The notes: generated by a model from the sequence alone, not told the origin. Positions 37,436 to 50,531 are shown, counted from the first letter of the stretch. The stretch is DNA of 64,000 nucleotides from Eucommia ulmoides (GCA_016647705.1 CM028328.1:6287311-6351310); one strand, 5' to 3'. Translations and numbers: made by a program.

Positions 37436-38109
37436 CTATTCGGTAGTAAATACATATGGCATACATATTTGTTCACTCTCAATCTTTTCCTTGATGAAAT
37501 GTTTGTTAACTTCCACATGTTTTGTCCGATCATGTAGCATAGTATTGTGAGCAATTGCAATGGCTAATTTGTTATCACAATAGGCTTTCATAGGTGCTGA
37601 ATTGGACATCTTCAACTCTTTTAGTAATCTGTTAATCCATAATACTTCACAAATACCGTGAGCCACTGCTCTGTACTCTGCTTCTATGCTACTTTTAACT
37701 ATGACATTTTGTTTTTTACTTTGCCATGTGACGAGGTTCCTACCAACAAAGGTGCAGTAGCCAGAAGTCGATCTCTTATCTGTGATGCTCCCAGCCCAAT
37801 TTGCATCGATATATACTTCTACCAGTTGGTGGCCACGTTTTTTTTATTTATATAAAATTCCTTTTTTGGGTATACCCTTCAAGTACCTAAGGATTCTATA
37901 GGCACCTTCAAAGTGTTCTTGTCCCGATGAGTGCATAAATTGGATGACCATGCTTATAGCAAAAGTTATATCTGGATGGGTATGTGACAAGTAGATTAAC
38001 TGCCCCACTAGCCATTTATATTGTTCTCGATTTGCCACTACTTCAAGTTTAGCCGATTGTAGTTTCTCATTCGGTTCGCTTGGAGTTTCTGTAGTTTTGC
38101 ACCTGAGTA
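37436..38109 (-). pseudogene. Copia C RNase H and end of RT
   Basis: On the minus strand: LLRCKTTETPSEPNEKL, then REQYKWLVGQLIYLSHTHPDI, SMVIQFMHSSGQEHFEGAYR and ILRYLKG (37844-38109). After a frameshift come the RNase H parts, with ICEVLWINRLLKELK, MKAYCDNKLAIAIAHNTMLH and KHVEVNKHFIKEKIE (37436-37666). Confidence 0.88.
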
Positions 38110-38114
38110 ACCCT

Positions 38115-40334
38115 TGTTAGCCCAGTGAGCTACCTAATAGAGGGGTGAAACAATTTAAATTCTTTTAACACTTAATAAATCAAATAATCAATTTATTATA
38201 AATTAATTATTATCTTTGTTATGCCGCGGATAAGTGTCTTAAATCTAAGTGCACACTCAAACAAAACGTAAAGAAAATAAACAAAGCAAAACACCATGAT
38301 ATATCTTGGTTCAGTAAGCTAACCTTGCCTAATCCAGCCTCCCGAGCTCCACAGTGATTCGCACCTACTAAAAACCCAAATTCCTTCAAAGGTAGGAACC
38401 GAACCCTCACAATGATTCTTTTCAAAGGTTTAGAATCAACCTTTACAATTCTCTTTTCACAGGCTAAGAAAGAACCATATCTTTTTGTAGGTTTAAGACT
38501 AATCTAATTCTATTACAGGAAGAATCACAACCTAATATTTTTAACAGGCTTAAGATCAAATCTCACAAACACTCACAAGTATCTTTTTCCCAGGTAAATA
38601 TTGAACCTTTACAATTTATTCAAATTAAATTCTATTCAAGAAGAATTCACACTCAATTCGTTTCAAGGAAAAAAGAATAACCGAATCTTTTTATACTCTA
38701 GGTAAAGATCAAATCTCAATCTTTTTTTCGGAAAAGATTGAAACCCAAACTACCCTGACTAGATACAGACCCAACCGTATGTAATTTGTACAAACTCACC
38801 AAATACAAAAAATAAGTTTGTTCTTACTCGAAGCTTCTACCACCTCAAAATAAAATTATACTCAATTAATGTCTCGAAATTTACTAGTAATAGAATTTAA
38901 GTAAGGAATTCAATATCTGATTATAATAAGTATGAGTAACACAAAATTAAGCACTTAATCAGATAATCACAAAAATCATTTTAACAAGATTTTTATGCTC
39001 TTTAAGCTTGAAAACGATTTTACTACGACCTTATAACCAAATAATCAATAACAATATGAAATCAAATGTAAGCACAACAACTTGGAAAGATCTCTCCAAG
39101 AAACCACTGAAATAATATAATCAGAATTGCAAGATAGTAGAGATCGGTTACGCCAACTCAACAGCGTTTTAACTCAAGAACTTTTCCATACAATAATCTT
39201 ACGAATGATCTCTCAAATAAATCTCATAATAATATCTCTTAGAAAATCTTAGGTACTTGATAGTTCTCGATGATATGGTGTTTTCATAATATGAAATTCG
39301 CAGATCTATTTAAATAAGTTTGAAACAAGTCATTTAACAGCTAGTTTTCATAAGACATGACTTTAAAGTGCACATATAGACCCCATATATCATAATCATT
39401 CAATCCTGATATAATTCACTCAAATATGGCTTTTAAAACTTTCGATGAAGTCTACAAATTATTTCTTAATTACTAATCGAATAGTTAGAAAGTATTTAAT
39501 TAACCAAATTGAAAAAATCTTTATATATATACCATATCTATAGGGATATCAAAGTATATGTATTATATCTTTAATATATTCAAATACCTAGAATATCTCC
39601 TTCAGATTTGCCAAAAACGGCTAGTATATGATTTGATCTTTAAAATCCTTGAAATCTTAACCACATAGTCGATTGATCGATCATCAGCCCATAGGTTGAC
39701 TGAATAATACAGCTCTTGACACAAACCAACCCTTAAAGAGTAGTCGGTTGACCGAACCCCCCAGGGATGGTTGACCGATCTCTCTTGATTGGTTGACCGA
39801 TCAATTTAGAGAATTTCAACTTTTCAGCCCGTAGTCAATCAGTTGACCGATCCCATACCCTTTGCTTAACCGATCAGTGTTAGGACTCTCGTTTCTCAAC
39901 TTGTTTGAACTCCAAATTTCATCATTTAATCCCATTAACCGATTGTTTTTCTCGGTTAACACAATTGACCCCAATATTCCATTTTTAATACTAATCTTAT
40001 ATAGATCAATTTTCATTTTTCAATTTCACATTGGAGCAGATAATTAAACACTAATTAGGATCCTATACTTTATCAAATTAAACCCATAAATATATAATTC
40101 ATTAATTTGTGTCGTGTGTGATCCTAATTCGGGATACATTAAGAATATAAGAGTGTTTGAGTTGTTTTCACCTAATTTCTTCGGAATCTTCAACACTCTT
40201 TATTTCTTTAACGTTCATCTTTGCAACCTTGATAATTTCTTCATGATTTGGTCTTATACTGAAATACTCAACAAACATATTAGTTCCACAAAAAATATCA
40301 CCCTTAATTGTCCATCAAAATCTCGGGATCAACA
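38115..40334 (-). repeat. Copia B 3' LTR
   Basis: 2220 bp. In plus reading it runs from TGTTAGCCCAGTGAGC to ATCTCGGGATCAACA. The region 39660-39910 has at least six GGTTGACCGATC / CGGTTGACCGA units. Confidence 0.92.
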
Positions 40335-40709
40335 AGTTTCATCTTTTTTATGATGACAATTAACTTTGATATTTTCGTCAAAACAAGAATATAACCATGC
40401 TCCCCTAAATCTAAGGTCGAATTTTTTTAACTCATTTGAGCACAATCGTGAAGATAATTCAACAGATATAAGCATATTCAACAGTAAAGATATTCAATAA
40501 AGCATAATTATCATCATTTCGCCAAAGTTTTATCTTTTATTAGTGCAATGTTTAGGCGAACAAAATCATAAACATTAACTACCTCATTTAAAGCTCAATC
40601 ATGATTTTCCCTTTATATTTCCCTTTTGTCAATCAATGCAATTCAATAAATATCAAACATATTCTCCCATTTTGTCATCTCAAAAAGTGGAGAAGGGGAA
40701 CCAAATACA

Positions 40710-41165
40710 TCATTCTAGACAAATATCATTATACCTAGCCATACCTAAATCTCGGATAATTCTCATGAACTGATCCTCTATTAAAGGTTTGGCAAATATA
40801 CCAGCAAGCTGATCGGAGGTATCAATATATTCAATAGTAATATTCATTTTCTGAATATGATCACGAATAAAATGATATCTAATCTCTATGTGTTTAGCTC
40901 GTGAGTACTGTGTAGGATTCTTACTTAAACATATAACACTTTTATTATCACAATAAATCAGGACTTCCTCTATACGTACTCCAAAATCATTCAATTGTTG
41001 CTTGATATATAACATCTGAGCGCAACAATTACCAGTTGCCATATATTCAGTCTCAGTAGTAGATAAGGTTATGGAATTATGTTTCTTGCTAAACCAAGAA
41101 ACCAAGGCATGTACTAAAAGTGACATGAGTCTCTTGTGCTTTCCGCTCGACTTTGCATCCGACAA
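40710..41165 (-). pseudogene. Copia B RNase H
   Basis: 151 open codons: LVSWFSKKHNSITLSTTETE, YMATGNCCAQMLYIKQQL, IYCDNKSVICLSKNPTQYSR, AKHIEIRYHFIRDHIQ and LAGIFAKPLIEDQFMRI. This is the complete C-terminal half of copia RNase H up to the element's stop. The first half lies out of frame to the right. Confidence 0.9.
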
Positions 41166-41525
41166 AATCAGTGTCGCAGTAACTAGTTAACTTGAAGTCA
41201 CTCCCCTTAGGATACCATAATCCTAGATCACTTGTCCATTTCAAATATCTAAAGATTCACTTAACAGTAGTTAAATGCGATTCTTTAGGACAAGACTGAA
41301 ATTTGGCACACAAGCAAACACTAAATATAATATCACGTCTACTACCAGTAAGATATAGCAAGCTATCAATCAAACCTCGATATATTTTCTCATTTACGTT
41401 TTTACCTGTATCGTCTTTGTCTATTTTGTAGTTGTTTCCATGGGAGTTTTGTACTCTTTAGCGCCATCCAAGCCATATTTTTTCAGCAACTCTTTGGTGT
41501 ATTTGCCTTGATTTATAAAGATCCC

Positions 41526-42593
41526 TTATTTGGTTTGCTTAATTTGCAACCCAATGAAAAATGTTAACTCCCCCATCATGCTAATCTGAAATTCGACCTG
41601 AATTATCCTGGCAAAAATCCTCATTAGAATATCAGACTCAGTTTGCTCGATAAATAAAGTTATATCACTAATACCCATTTGAAAATCATTTTCGATCAAA
41701 TAAAAGTTAAGTCTCTCATACCAAGCTCTCGGATCTTGTTTGAGCCCATACAAAGCATTTCGAAATTTAAACACGTGATTGAAAAATTTATCACTCTCAA
41801 ATCCCGGGAGTTGTTAAACATAAATTTCTTTTACTAAAAAACCATTCACGAATGCCCTCTTTACATTGATTTGATATAATTTTAAATTACGAGAACATGC
41901 AAACGCGAGTAACATTCTAATAGCCTCTAATTTAGTCACAGGTGCATAAATCTCATCATAATCAATTCATTCTTCTTGATTATAGCAATGTGCCACTAGT
42001 CTTTCTTTATTTCTAATTACCATACCAGTTTCATCATTTTTATTATAAAAAATCCATTTAGTACCAATTACAGGATGAAAATCCAGTCTAGGAACTACAG
42101 ACCACACTTTATTACGCTCCAATTGAACTAATTCTTCTTGCATCGCGCAGATCTAAGATTCATCAGTTAACGCCTCATTCACATTTTTAGGCTTAATTTG
42201 AAATAGAAAAGTAAGATTTATAATATCTCTGAGGGAGAAATATGTATTTACACCTCTTTCGAAATTATCAATAATTTCTTTTATCGAGTGTCCCGACACT
42301 GTCCTTATAGCTCGTGGTAACGTCGAATCCTCTCTTTTAGGCTCCTCTTTATGAGGTTCATTTGTCATATCATCGCCTTGGTTTTGGTTATTGAAGGTAC
42401 CTGGATCATCATCATCCAAAAATTTTCTCGACATAAATGGATCAGACTCATAAAAAATAACATGTATAGACTCCTCAACTACTAATGTATGTTTATTATA
42501 GACTCTATAAGTTTTACTGTTAGTAGCATATCTAAGAAAAATACCATAGTCAAATTTAGCATCAAATTTATCTAGATTATCCTTATCATTCAA
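41526..42593 (-). pseudogene. Copia B integrase end and reverse transcriptase
   Basis: 42593-42153 holds the post-integrase segment (DKFDAKFDYGIFLRYATNSK, then RVYNKHTLVVEESIHVIF). After several stops come the RT pieces (DESTKTGMVIRNK-like near 42020, then FRNALYGLKQDPRAWYERL at 41774-41700). Near 41625 the piece holding the YVDD catalytic motif is deleted, so DILM runs directly into RIFARI, followed by SMMGELTFFIGLQ. Confidence 0.85.
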
Positions 42594-42785
42594 AATAAAA
42601 CATTTACAACAAAAAACGTTGAAATATGATATGTTCGGAGTCTTATCATTCTAGACTTCATAGGGTGTTTTGTTAAAACCTCTACGAATAGATACTCAGT
42701 TTACCACATGGCAAGCCGTACTTACTGCTTCAGCCCAGAAATAAGTAGGTAAACAATTTTCATTTAATATCGTTCTGTCCATTTC

Positions 42786-43664
42786 CTAAAATGTCATGTT
42801 CTTCCTCTCCACAATACCCTTTTGTTGTGGTGTTCTCAGTACAAAAAAGTTGTGAGCATATCCGTGCTCATCACAATAACTTATTATCTCATCATTTTTG
42901 AACTCTTTGCCTCTATTACAACGAATATTGATAATTGAACATTGCTTCTCATTTTGAACATCTATACAAAATTTAGAGAAAACAAAAGTAACTTCACTCT
43001 TTTTAGCGAGGAAGAATACCCAAGTAAGTCTAGAATAATCATCAACAATCACAAATGCATAGAATTTACCTCCTAAACTAGCAATGACATTTGGACCAAA
43101 TAAATCAAGATACAACATTTCAAGACATCTAGATGTGAACATGTACATATTTTTCTTAAATGATGATCTAGATTGCTTGCCTAACTGACATGTATCACAT
43201 ACTTTATCTTTCACAAATTTCAATGCAGGCAGGCAACATACAAGACTTTTCTTAGATAAATTAGATAACAATTCCATACTAGCATGTCCAAGTCTTCGAT
43301 ACCATAACCAACTATTTTCAGATAAAACATTTAAACATGATAAATTTTGAGAAGTAGAATCATCAAAAGAACATGTATACACATTCTCAAAACGTGATGC
43401 AACAAGTAAGATACTACTATCATACCCATTCTTAATTATGCACATATCATGATCAAACACAATATTATAATCTTTATCACATAATTGACTAATACTAAGC
43501 AGGTTGTGTTTAAGACCATCTACAAGTAAAACATCTTTAATAACAGTAATACCATTACTGATATTACCTATACCAACAATTTTACCATTAGCATTGTCTC
43601 CAAATGTCACATGACATCTATCTTCAAGTGTCAAAGATGTAAATTTTGATTTATCTCCCGTCAT
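42786..43664 (-). pseudogene. Copia B protease end and integrase
   Basis: 292 open codons: MTGDKSKFTSL, VLLVDGLKHNLLSISQLCD, a zinc-binding YRRLGHASMEL...CDTCQLGKQ, and the integrase core with acidic residues in LYLDLFGP, RCNRGKEF (the second catalytic D is replaced by N) and KGIVERKNMTF. Translation stops just after the E motif. Confidence 0.88.
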
Positions 43665-43754
43665 GTGTCGAGAACAACCATTTGTCCTTACCTATCGATG
43701 CTTTCAGAATAACCTACAAGGAGCACTACAAATAGTTCCTAAGTAGTACCCAGT

Positions 43755-44261
43755 CTACGTGGGTCCGATCTTGTTAGTCGAGACAATTTTAGTTCCTTTA
43801 AGAATCCAAAATTTTCTGCAATTAAATACTTTAGAAAAACATCTAAGAATAGTATGCCTTACTGCATTACATTTAAAATATCTAACAAGATCTTTGGTTT
43901 TAGAAAATAATTTGTGAAAATATTTTTGTTTAAGGTTTTTCTGAAACCCAATACTGGTTTTGTCAAAGATACCTCGTGAACTTTCCAAAAGTATTTTCAA
44001 ATTATCCTTACTACCAATGAATTTGAGAACTATTGAATATAAATCTGATATCTTGGATTTTAATTCAATGTTTTCAGATTCATAATCTATTACTTGCTTG
44101 TTTGATGTGTTAATTGTACTTTGAAGGACATTAATTTTAGAACACTGGTTTTTATAATCATGAGTTAGTTCTTGATAAACGTCAAATAAATCATCAAACT
44201 CTAAAGGGCAAGAACTAGAACATTTAGATTCCTCATCTCTAGTAGCCATTAAAGTAAGCAT
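43755..44261 (-). pseudogene. Copia B gag-pol linker
   Basis: Open frame of 168 codons: LEFDDLFDVYQELTHDYKNQ, then a long coil (KINVLQSTINTSNKQVIDYE...) and RYFKCNAVRHTILRC, perhaps a second knuckle. It continues to the protease region. In element A the same region is reduced to short frames. Confidence 0.75.
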
Positions 44262-44270
44262 GGATGATCT

Positions 44271-45291
44271 TTAACTGCCTGATTTTTCTGAGCTACTTGA
44301 TTTGGAATTATCCCAGGTGGCTTTCATCGATTTCTTCCTGCTCTTCTTTCCTTTCTTCTTCTCCCTTCTTTTCTTTTTCTTTTTCCTTGTCTTTCTTTGG
44401 TTCGGGGCAATCGATTTGGAAGTTTTCAGTCTTGTGGCAGTTGTAACATTCCACATTTGTAATGTTGAAATTTTCTGTCCCTGGAATATTCGTCGAGTTG
44501 TCCTTCTAAAATTTTTTGTGAGAAGCACCACGTCTTTATCTTGCTCACTGTCAAGACTCACATCATTACTATCATCATCTGCCTTATTTTTTTTTTGAAC
44601 TTTCAATGCAAAAGGCTTCTTTTTTATATTCCCATTATCTTCCTCATATCCTCGAATAGCCGTCTCATGTGTCATTAGGTTGCTGACAAGGTCATCAATT
44701 TCATACTTTGCAAGATCCTTTGCTTCCTCAATCGTAGTCACCTTCGACTCCCATACTTTAGTTAATGATCTCAAGATCTTTCAAACTTTATCCTCCGTAG
44801 TGTAGGGCCTTCCGAGTTGATTCAGATGATTACAGATATTGTTAAATCTTTGTGTACATCTCTTGAATCGATTATACTTCACCAATTTCGAATAGTTTGA
44901 ATTGATGGATTAAGGCATTGATCTTTGACTGTTTCACTTGATTAGTCCTTTATTAGGTGATTTGCAATTTGTCCTACATTTCTTTCGCCGATCCACAACT
45001 TAAAACATAGGAATATTCGTTAGCATCTAAAGAAAAAAACAAAATATTAATAGCTTGAGAGTTAATAGAAAGTTTATGTTTGTCATAAGTGGTTAGTTGC
45101 TATTTCTTCTTGGCTACTCCATTTTTCATCGGGACCAATTGATCATCCTCAATAACTAGCCACACATCATAATTTGTGTCTTGAAGGAATACAATCATTC
45201 TATCATTTCAGAATGCATAATTTTCACCTGCAAACAGAGGTGGTTGGTGTATAGATTGTCCCTTACCTAGTGTGCCTATCGGGTGCGCCAT
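44271..45291 (-). pseudogene. Copia B gag with zinc knuckle
   Basis: Starts at the ATG at 45291 (MAHPIGTLGKGQSIHQPPLF), with a stop soon after (AF*NDR). The open part 44774-44271 carries KVWESKVTTIEEAKDL, an acidic linker and a knuckle in which the expected CCHC reads C..TTATRLKTSK after a frameshift near 44450, then a lysine-rich tail. Homolog of copia A gag. Confidence 0.85.
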
Positions 45292-45324
45292 ATGATTTTT
45301 ATTAGCTACTGTATTGAGCTAAAA

Positions 45325-45341
45325 TTAGCTTTGATGTCATT
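45325..45341 (-). other. Copia B primer-binding site, decayed
   Basis: The minus-strand sequence next to the LTR reads AATGACATCAAAGCTAA, a worn form of TTGGTATCAGAGCT, which is intact in element A. Confidence 0.7.
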
Positions 45342-47529
45342 TGTTTGCCCAATGAGCTACGCAAGAGGGGGGTGAATTGGGTAGATATAAAAATTTAAAC
45401 AATTTAAATTCTTTCAACATATAATAAATCAAATAATCAGTTTATCTTAAATCAGTTATTATCTTTGTTATGTAGCGGATAAGTGTATTAAATCTAAATG
45501 CACACTCACACAAAGCATAAAGAAAATAAACAAAGCAGGTAATCACAATATATCCTGGTATAGCAAGCTAGCTTTACCTAATCTAGTCCCCTGAGCTCCA
45601 CAGAGATTCGTACTCACTAGAAACACAAATTCCTCTAAAGGTAGAAACCAAACCCTCACAGTGATTCTTTTTAAAGACTCAGAATCAACCTTTATAATTC
45701 TTTTTTCATAGCCTAAGGAAGAACCCTATCTTTTTGCAAGCTTAAGACTAACTTAATTTTATTACAGGAAGAATTACAACATAATCTTTTTAACAAACTT
45801 AATATCAAACCTCACAAATAATCATGAGTATCCTTTTTCAGGTAAGGATTAAACCTTTATAATTCTCTCAAATTAGATTCTATTCAGGAAGAATTCACAA
45901 CTAATTCTTTTCAAAGAAAAATAATAACATAACCTTTTTATACTCTAGGTAAAGATCAAATCTCAGTCTTTTTCTCAAAAAAGATTGAAACCCAAGTTAC
46001 CTTGACTAGATACAGATCCAACCGTATCTAATCTGCACAAATTCGCCAAATACAAAAAATGAGTTTCTTTTCACTCAGTGCTTCTACTACCTCAAAAAAA
46101 AAAAAATTACTGAATTAATATTCTGAAATTTACTAGTGATAGAATCTAAGTAATGAATTCAATATCTAATTATAATAAGTGTGGGTAGTATAAAATTAAG
46201 CACGTAATCAGATTTTCACAAAAATCGTTTTAAAAAGATTTTTATGTTCTTTAAGTTTGAAAATGATTTTACTACGATTTTATAACCAAGTAATCAATAA
46301 TAATAGGAAATCAAATTTAAGCATAACAATTTGAAAAGATCTCACCAGGAAACCACTGAAAAAAATGTAATCAGAATTACAAGACAGCACAGATCGATGA
46401 CGCCAACTCAATAGCTCTTTAACTTAAGAATTTTTTTCACACAATAATCTTACAAATGATCTCTCGAATAAATCTCAGAATAATATCTTTTAGAAAAGCT
46501 TAGGAACTTGATACTTTTTGATGATGTGGTGTTTTCATGATATGAAATTCGCAAGTTTATTTAAATATGTTTGATACAAGCCCTTCAATGGCTAGTTTTC
46601 ATAAGATATGATTTTAAAGTGCATCTATAGACCCCATATATTATAATCATTCAATCCTGGTATAATTCAATCAAATACGAATTTTAAAACTTTCAATTAA
46701 GTTCACAAATTATTTCTCAATTACTAATCGAATAGATAGTAAGTATTTAATTAACCAAATTGAGAAAATATTCAATTATATGTACCATATGTATAATGAT
46801 ATCAAAGTAGATGTATTATATCTTTAATATATTCAAATCCTTAGAATATTACCGTTGAATTTGCCAAAAAACGGCTAATATTTGATTTGATCCTTAAAGT
46901 TCTCGAAATCTTAACCACACAGTAGGTTGACCGATCATCAACCCATCGGTTGATTGAACAATACACCCCTGACATAGGCCAGCCCTTAAAGAGTAGTTGG
47001 TTGACCGAAGCCACTAGGGTCAGTTGATCGATCTATTCAGGATGTGATCCAAACCAAAATTGAGCCTTGGTCGGTTGACCGATCGATACGAAGAGTTTCA
47101 CTTTGACCAATCTCTCTGGTCGATTAACTGATTGATTTATAGAGTTTAAACTTTCCAGCCCATAGTCTATCGGTTGACCGATCCCATACCCTTTGATCAA
47201 TTTTTATTTTTCAATTTCACATTGGAGTAGATAATTGAATACTAATTAAGATCCTATACTTTATCAAATTAAAAACACAAATATATAATTCATCAATTTG
47301 TGTCGTGTGTAATCCAAATTCAGGATATATTAAGAGTATAAAAGTGTTTGAGTTATTTTTGCCTAATTTTTTCGGAATCTTCAACACTCTTCATTTCTTC
47401 AACATTCATCTTTGCATCCTTGATAATTTCTTCATGATTTGGAACTCTTATACTGAAACACTCAATAAACACATTAGTTCCACAAAAAATATGAACTCTT
47501 AATTGTCTATCAAAATCTCTGGATCAGTA
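45342..47529 (-). repeat. Copia B 5' LTR
   Basis: 2188 bp. In plus reading it runs from TGTTTGCCCAATGAGC to CTCTGGATCAGTA, where the terminal ACA has changed to GTA. The palindromic cluster is at 46920-47190, with one extra unit relative to the other LTR. Confidence 0.9.
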
Positions 47530-47534
47530 GCCCT

Positions 47535-48400
47535 GTTTCATTCAATAGGTTGAGTACATATTTCATTTGACTCACAAATATGCCTCCCTTTGATCTAGCA
47601 AACTCCATTCCAAGAAAATACTTTAACGAAACTAAGTCTTTAATCTCAAAGTCATCTGCAAGTTTTCTTTTAAGTCTTCCTAACTCGTCACTATCACTTC
47701 CTGTTAAGATGATATTATCTACATGGACAATTAAAATGGTAATCTTACCCTTAGTTGAGTGTAGATAGAACATAGTATGATCTGCTTGGCTTTGTTGATA
47801 ACCATTACCTTTTACATTAGTTCCGAAGCGTTCAAACCATACTCTAGGAGACTGTTTTAGGCCGTATAGTGACTTTCTTAGCTTACACAACTTTCCTTGT
47901 CCTAATTTTCTTTCAAAACCCGGTGGTAAACTCATGAACACTTCCTCCTCCAAGCCTCCATTTAGAAAGGAATTTTTACGTCTAATTGGTATAGGGGCCA
48001 ATCAAAAGTCACTGCTAGGGACAATAGAACCCGAATCGAGTTTATCTTAGCAACTGGAGTAAATGTTTCTTAGTAGTATATCCGATATATCTGTGTGAAT
48101 CTTTTAGCCACAAGCCTTGCGTTGTACCGTTTTATACTTCCACCTGCCTTACACTTGACAGTGAATACCCACTTACACCCGACTATCATTATATTTTTTG
48201 CCAAATCAACTATTTTTCATGTACCACTCTTTTTAAGAGCATTCATTTCTCCCAAAGCTGTTAGCTTCCAATTTGGATCACCTAGTGGTTTCTCAATATT
48301 CCTTGGAATAAACAGATTAGTAAACTTAGAAATAAAGGCTCTATATGGTTTGGAAAGTTTTGTGTAGGATACATATCTGGATATGGGGTGATTAGTGCAT
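47535..48400 (-). pseudogene. Copia C reverse transcriptase
   Basis: From the right: YRAFISKF, WKLTALGEMNALKKSGTW, VGCKWVFTVK and KARLVAK (48400-48090). Then comes the frame 48001-47535 with FLNGGLEEEVFMSLPPGFE, LCKLRKSLYGLKQSPRVWFE and ILIVHVDNIILTGSD, where the catalytic YVDD reads HVDN. The gene continues at 38109 across the copia B insertion. Confidence 0.88.
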
Positions 48401-48778
48401 GTTCTAACTTATTTTCTAATAGCTATAGGAATATTGAGATCTGAAGGAATATTGGAATGATAGGGTTCATTAGGAGGTGGTAAAGAGATAGGATTACCTG
48501 GATGAGAAGGTTCATTAGGAGTTCGAAGAGAGATGGGATTACCTAGATCATTGCTTAGAGAGTTGGATTGATCTTGTGCTAGAACAGTAGGTTAGTCTTT
48601 GTACCTCTTCGAGTATAAGTATAAACCCACCACTCAGTATGTGATCATGGTATTTCTTCATCTGTTTGTTAGGGAATTATGTTCGGCACTAGTAGACTAG
48701 TAGGGTTCCCTTTTTGTTTTCCAATATTTTCATCATTTGTTTTTAACTCATTTGGAGTAATAGTTTCTAAAAGTGTGA

Positions 48779-49112
48779 GAAGACCAATGGACTAGTTAAC
48801 ATTCACCAACTACGTTGATTGGACCACCCATGGTGTCTTTTCTTGAACCGACCACCATACGACGACTTGCCAAGCACTTGCTCGTTCACGCCAACTACCC
48901 AGCGACCAGAGCTAGGGTATTCACCATCAGATGCTTCGGTTTGGCCTCCGCCCAACGACCACTGAGCAGAATTATAAGCTTAGACCATTAGGACATTTGA
49001 CTGTGGACCATTTATCATGTAACACTCACTCTAAACAAGAACTCTACCCAAAAAAAAAAACACCCAATTCCTGAATAGACAAACTACGGGTGTTACTCAA
49101 ATTTCGAAATAA
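48779..49112 (+). repeat. Gypsy D second LTR, internally deleted remnant
   Basis: Aligns with 33990-34190 and then, after skipping about 330 bp, with the end of the 5' LTR (GACCAT..GGAC, ACTACGGGTGTTA). Together with 33916-34669 it brackets the nest and shows that copia C and B lie within gypsy D. Confidence 0.7.
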
Positions 49113-49149
49113 TATCTTTAACAAATTCTATTTCCGTATTGAGTTGAAT

Positions 49150-49975
49150 TTAGATCATGGAGAATAATTCATTCTTTAATATTATTGAATGATGGCAAAC
49201 TTTCTCAATTAGATGAACATGTTGAATTTGACGCAAGTTCTCCTAACTTAAACGACACAATAATAATTTGTATGTTGAATTCACGCAATTTCCTAGTGAA
49301 CATGTTGAATTTTACACGGTTTATTTTTGTTTACTAAAATAATTGATTAAGATGTCATTTTGAAATTATTATTTGAATGAATGTGTTTGTATAATCAAAC
49401 TAAGCGAACAAGATATTGAAATGTAGTTATTTATGATTATACTAAGAGATAATTAATGAAATTGTAATTGATGATAGTCCCTCCATTGTGGAAGATTTTT
49501 TTGTACATATTTAACCAATATTTAGAACATGTAATGTTATTAAATGATGAAAAACTTTAATAATTAAGTGCCCATGTTGAATTTCATATGATTTATTTTT
49601 GTTTGCTAAAATAGTTGATTGAGATGTCATTTTCAAAGTATTATTTAGATGAATGCATTTGTATAATAAAATCAAGCAAATGGGTAATTGAAATGTAGTT
49701 ATTTGTTATTCTATTTGAAAACTATTATTGAAATTATAATTGGTAATTGTCCATTCTCTGCGGAAGATATTTTTGGTGCATATTTAATCACTTTTTAGAG
49801 CATATATGATATAACATTATTAAATGATGACAAACGTTTTTAATTTACTAACCATGTTGAACCACTCACAAATTATTGAATTTAACCTAATCATGAATGA
49901 CTAATTGAATTTCTAAATAATTTAATGTGTTGAATTCAACACGATTTATATTTTTTTATAAAAAAAAAAAATATA
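49150..49975 (+). repeat. Imperfect tandem repeat of about 272 bp in GLR intron 1
   Basis: Two and a half diverged copies. GAAATGTAGTTATTT recurs at 49418 and 49690. Each unit also has ATTATT(G/A)AATGATG(G/A), CATGTTGAATTT, TGATTGAGATGTCATTTT and TTTGTATAAT. The third copy breaks off near 49975. No coding capacity. Confidence 0.8.
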
Positions 49976-50486
49976 TGATTGAGATATCATTTTGAAGATG
50001 TAAAACAATCGATCATGATTGTGTAATTTAATCATGTAAAAAAAAAAAAAAATTGATTTATTACGTAATTACTTGCAAAAGTTTTTATTATAATTAGTTA
50101 TGGTAAATTTATTTTTTATTTTTTTTGAATCGATATTTTGAGAATAATTAAGCAATCAATATGGTATGTAACCACGGTAAATCTATCCCGATCCGCATAA
50201 AGGTTCAAAATGTTAAATGAAAAAAATATTGAGATTGTTTGGTAGTTTTGGGTATCAAAATTGGAACCTGGTAATTGTCCTTTAAAATAAGGGATAATAG
50301 ATGAGAGGTCCTATGTTTAGGCTCTAATTGGTCAAAACTCCTAGAGGCATTAAAACTTTTTGATTTAATCCCATATGTTTTAAAAAGGTGGAAGCTTTGC
50401 ACATATAATAGTCATGCGTCAGTTACATGTAACTATTTTGTGTGTAATATTACTGTATTAGTTGCAAGTAACTTCTTCTTCTTCTT
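49976..50486. other. AT-rich remainder of GLR intron 1
   Basis: A and T runs and unassigned sequence. A T run of about 36 bases follows at 50490-50526. Confidence 0.6.
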
Positions 50487-50490
50487 CTTT

Positions 50491-50531
<41 letters not shown>

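Larger units (their letters stand above)
38115..47529 (-). mobile_element. Copia B (minus), full-length long-LTR copia inserted in copia C
   Basis: 9415 bp: 5' LTR 45342-47529, primer-binding site, gag, integrase, RT, RNase H, 3' LTR 38115-40334. The flanks ACCCT (38110-38114) and GCCCT (47530-47534) are a 5-bp target duplication with one change. Removing the element restores the RT frame of copia C. The LTR ends (TGTTGATCCC...) and proteins are those of copia A's family. Frameshifts in all genes and loss of the RT catalytic loop make it inactive. Confidence 0.92.
37107..48775 (-). mobile_element. Copia C (minus), truncated and split by copia B
   Basis: A Ty1/copia element from a lineage different from A and B. 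Its RT part lies at 47535-48400 and its RT end and RNase H at 37436-38109, and the two join perfectly in frame (NETG / LLRCKT) once copia B is removed. A short 3' LTR starts on the minus strand at 37374 (TGTTTGAAGATTTGG, after the purine-rich TTTGAGAGGTAG) and ends near 37107. The 5' end (integrase, gag, 5' LTR) is missing, cut off at about 48775 next to the gypsy D LTR remnant. Stops near 48000-48070 indicate decay. Confidence 0.85.
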
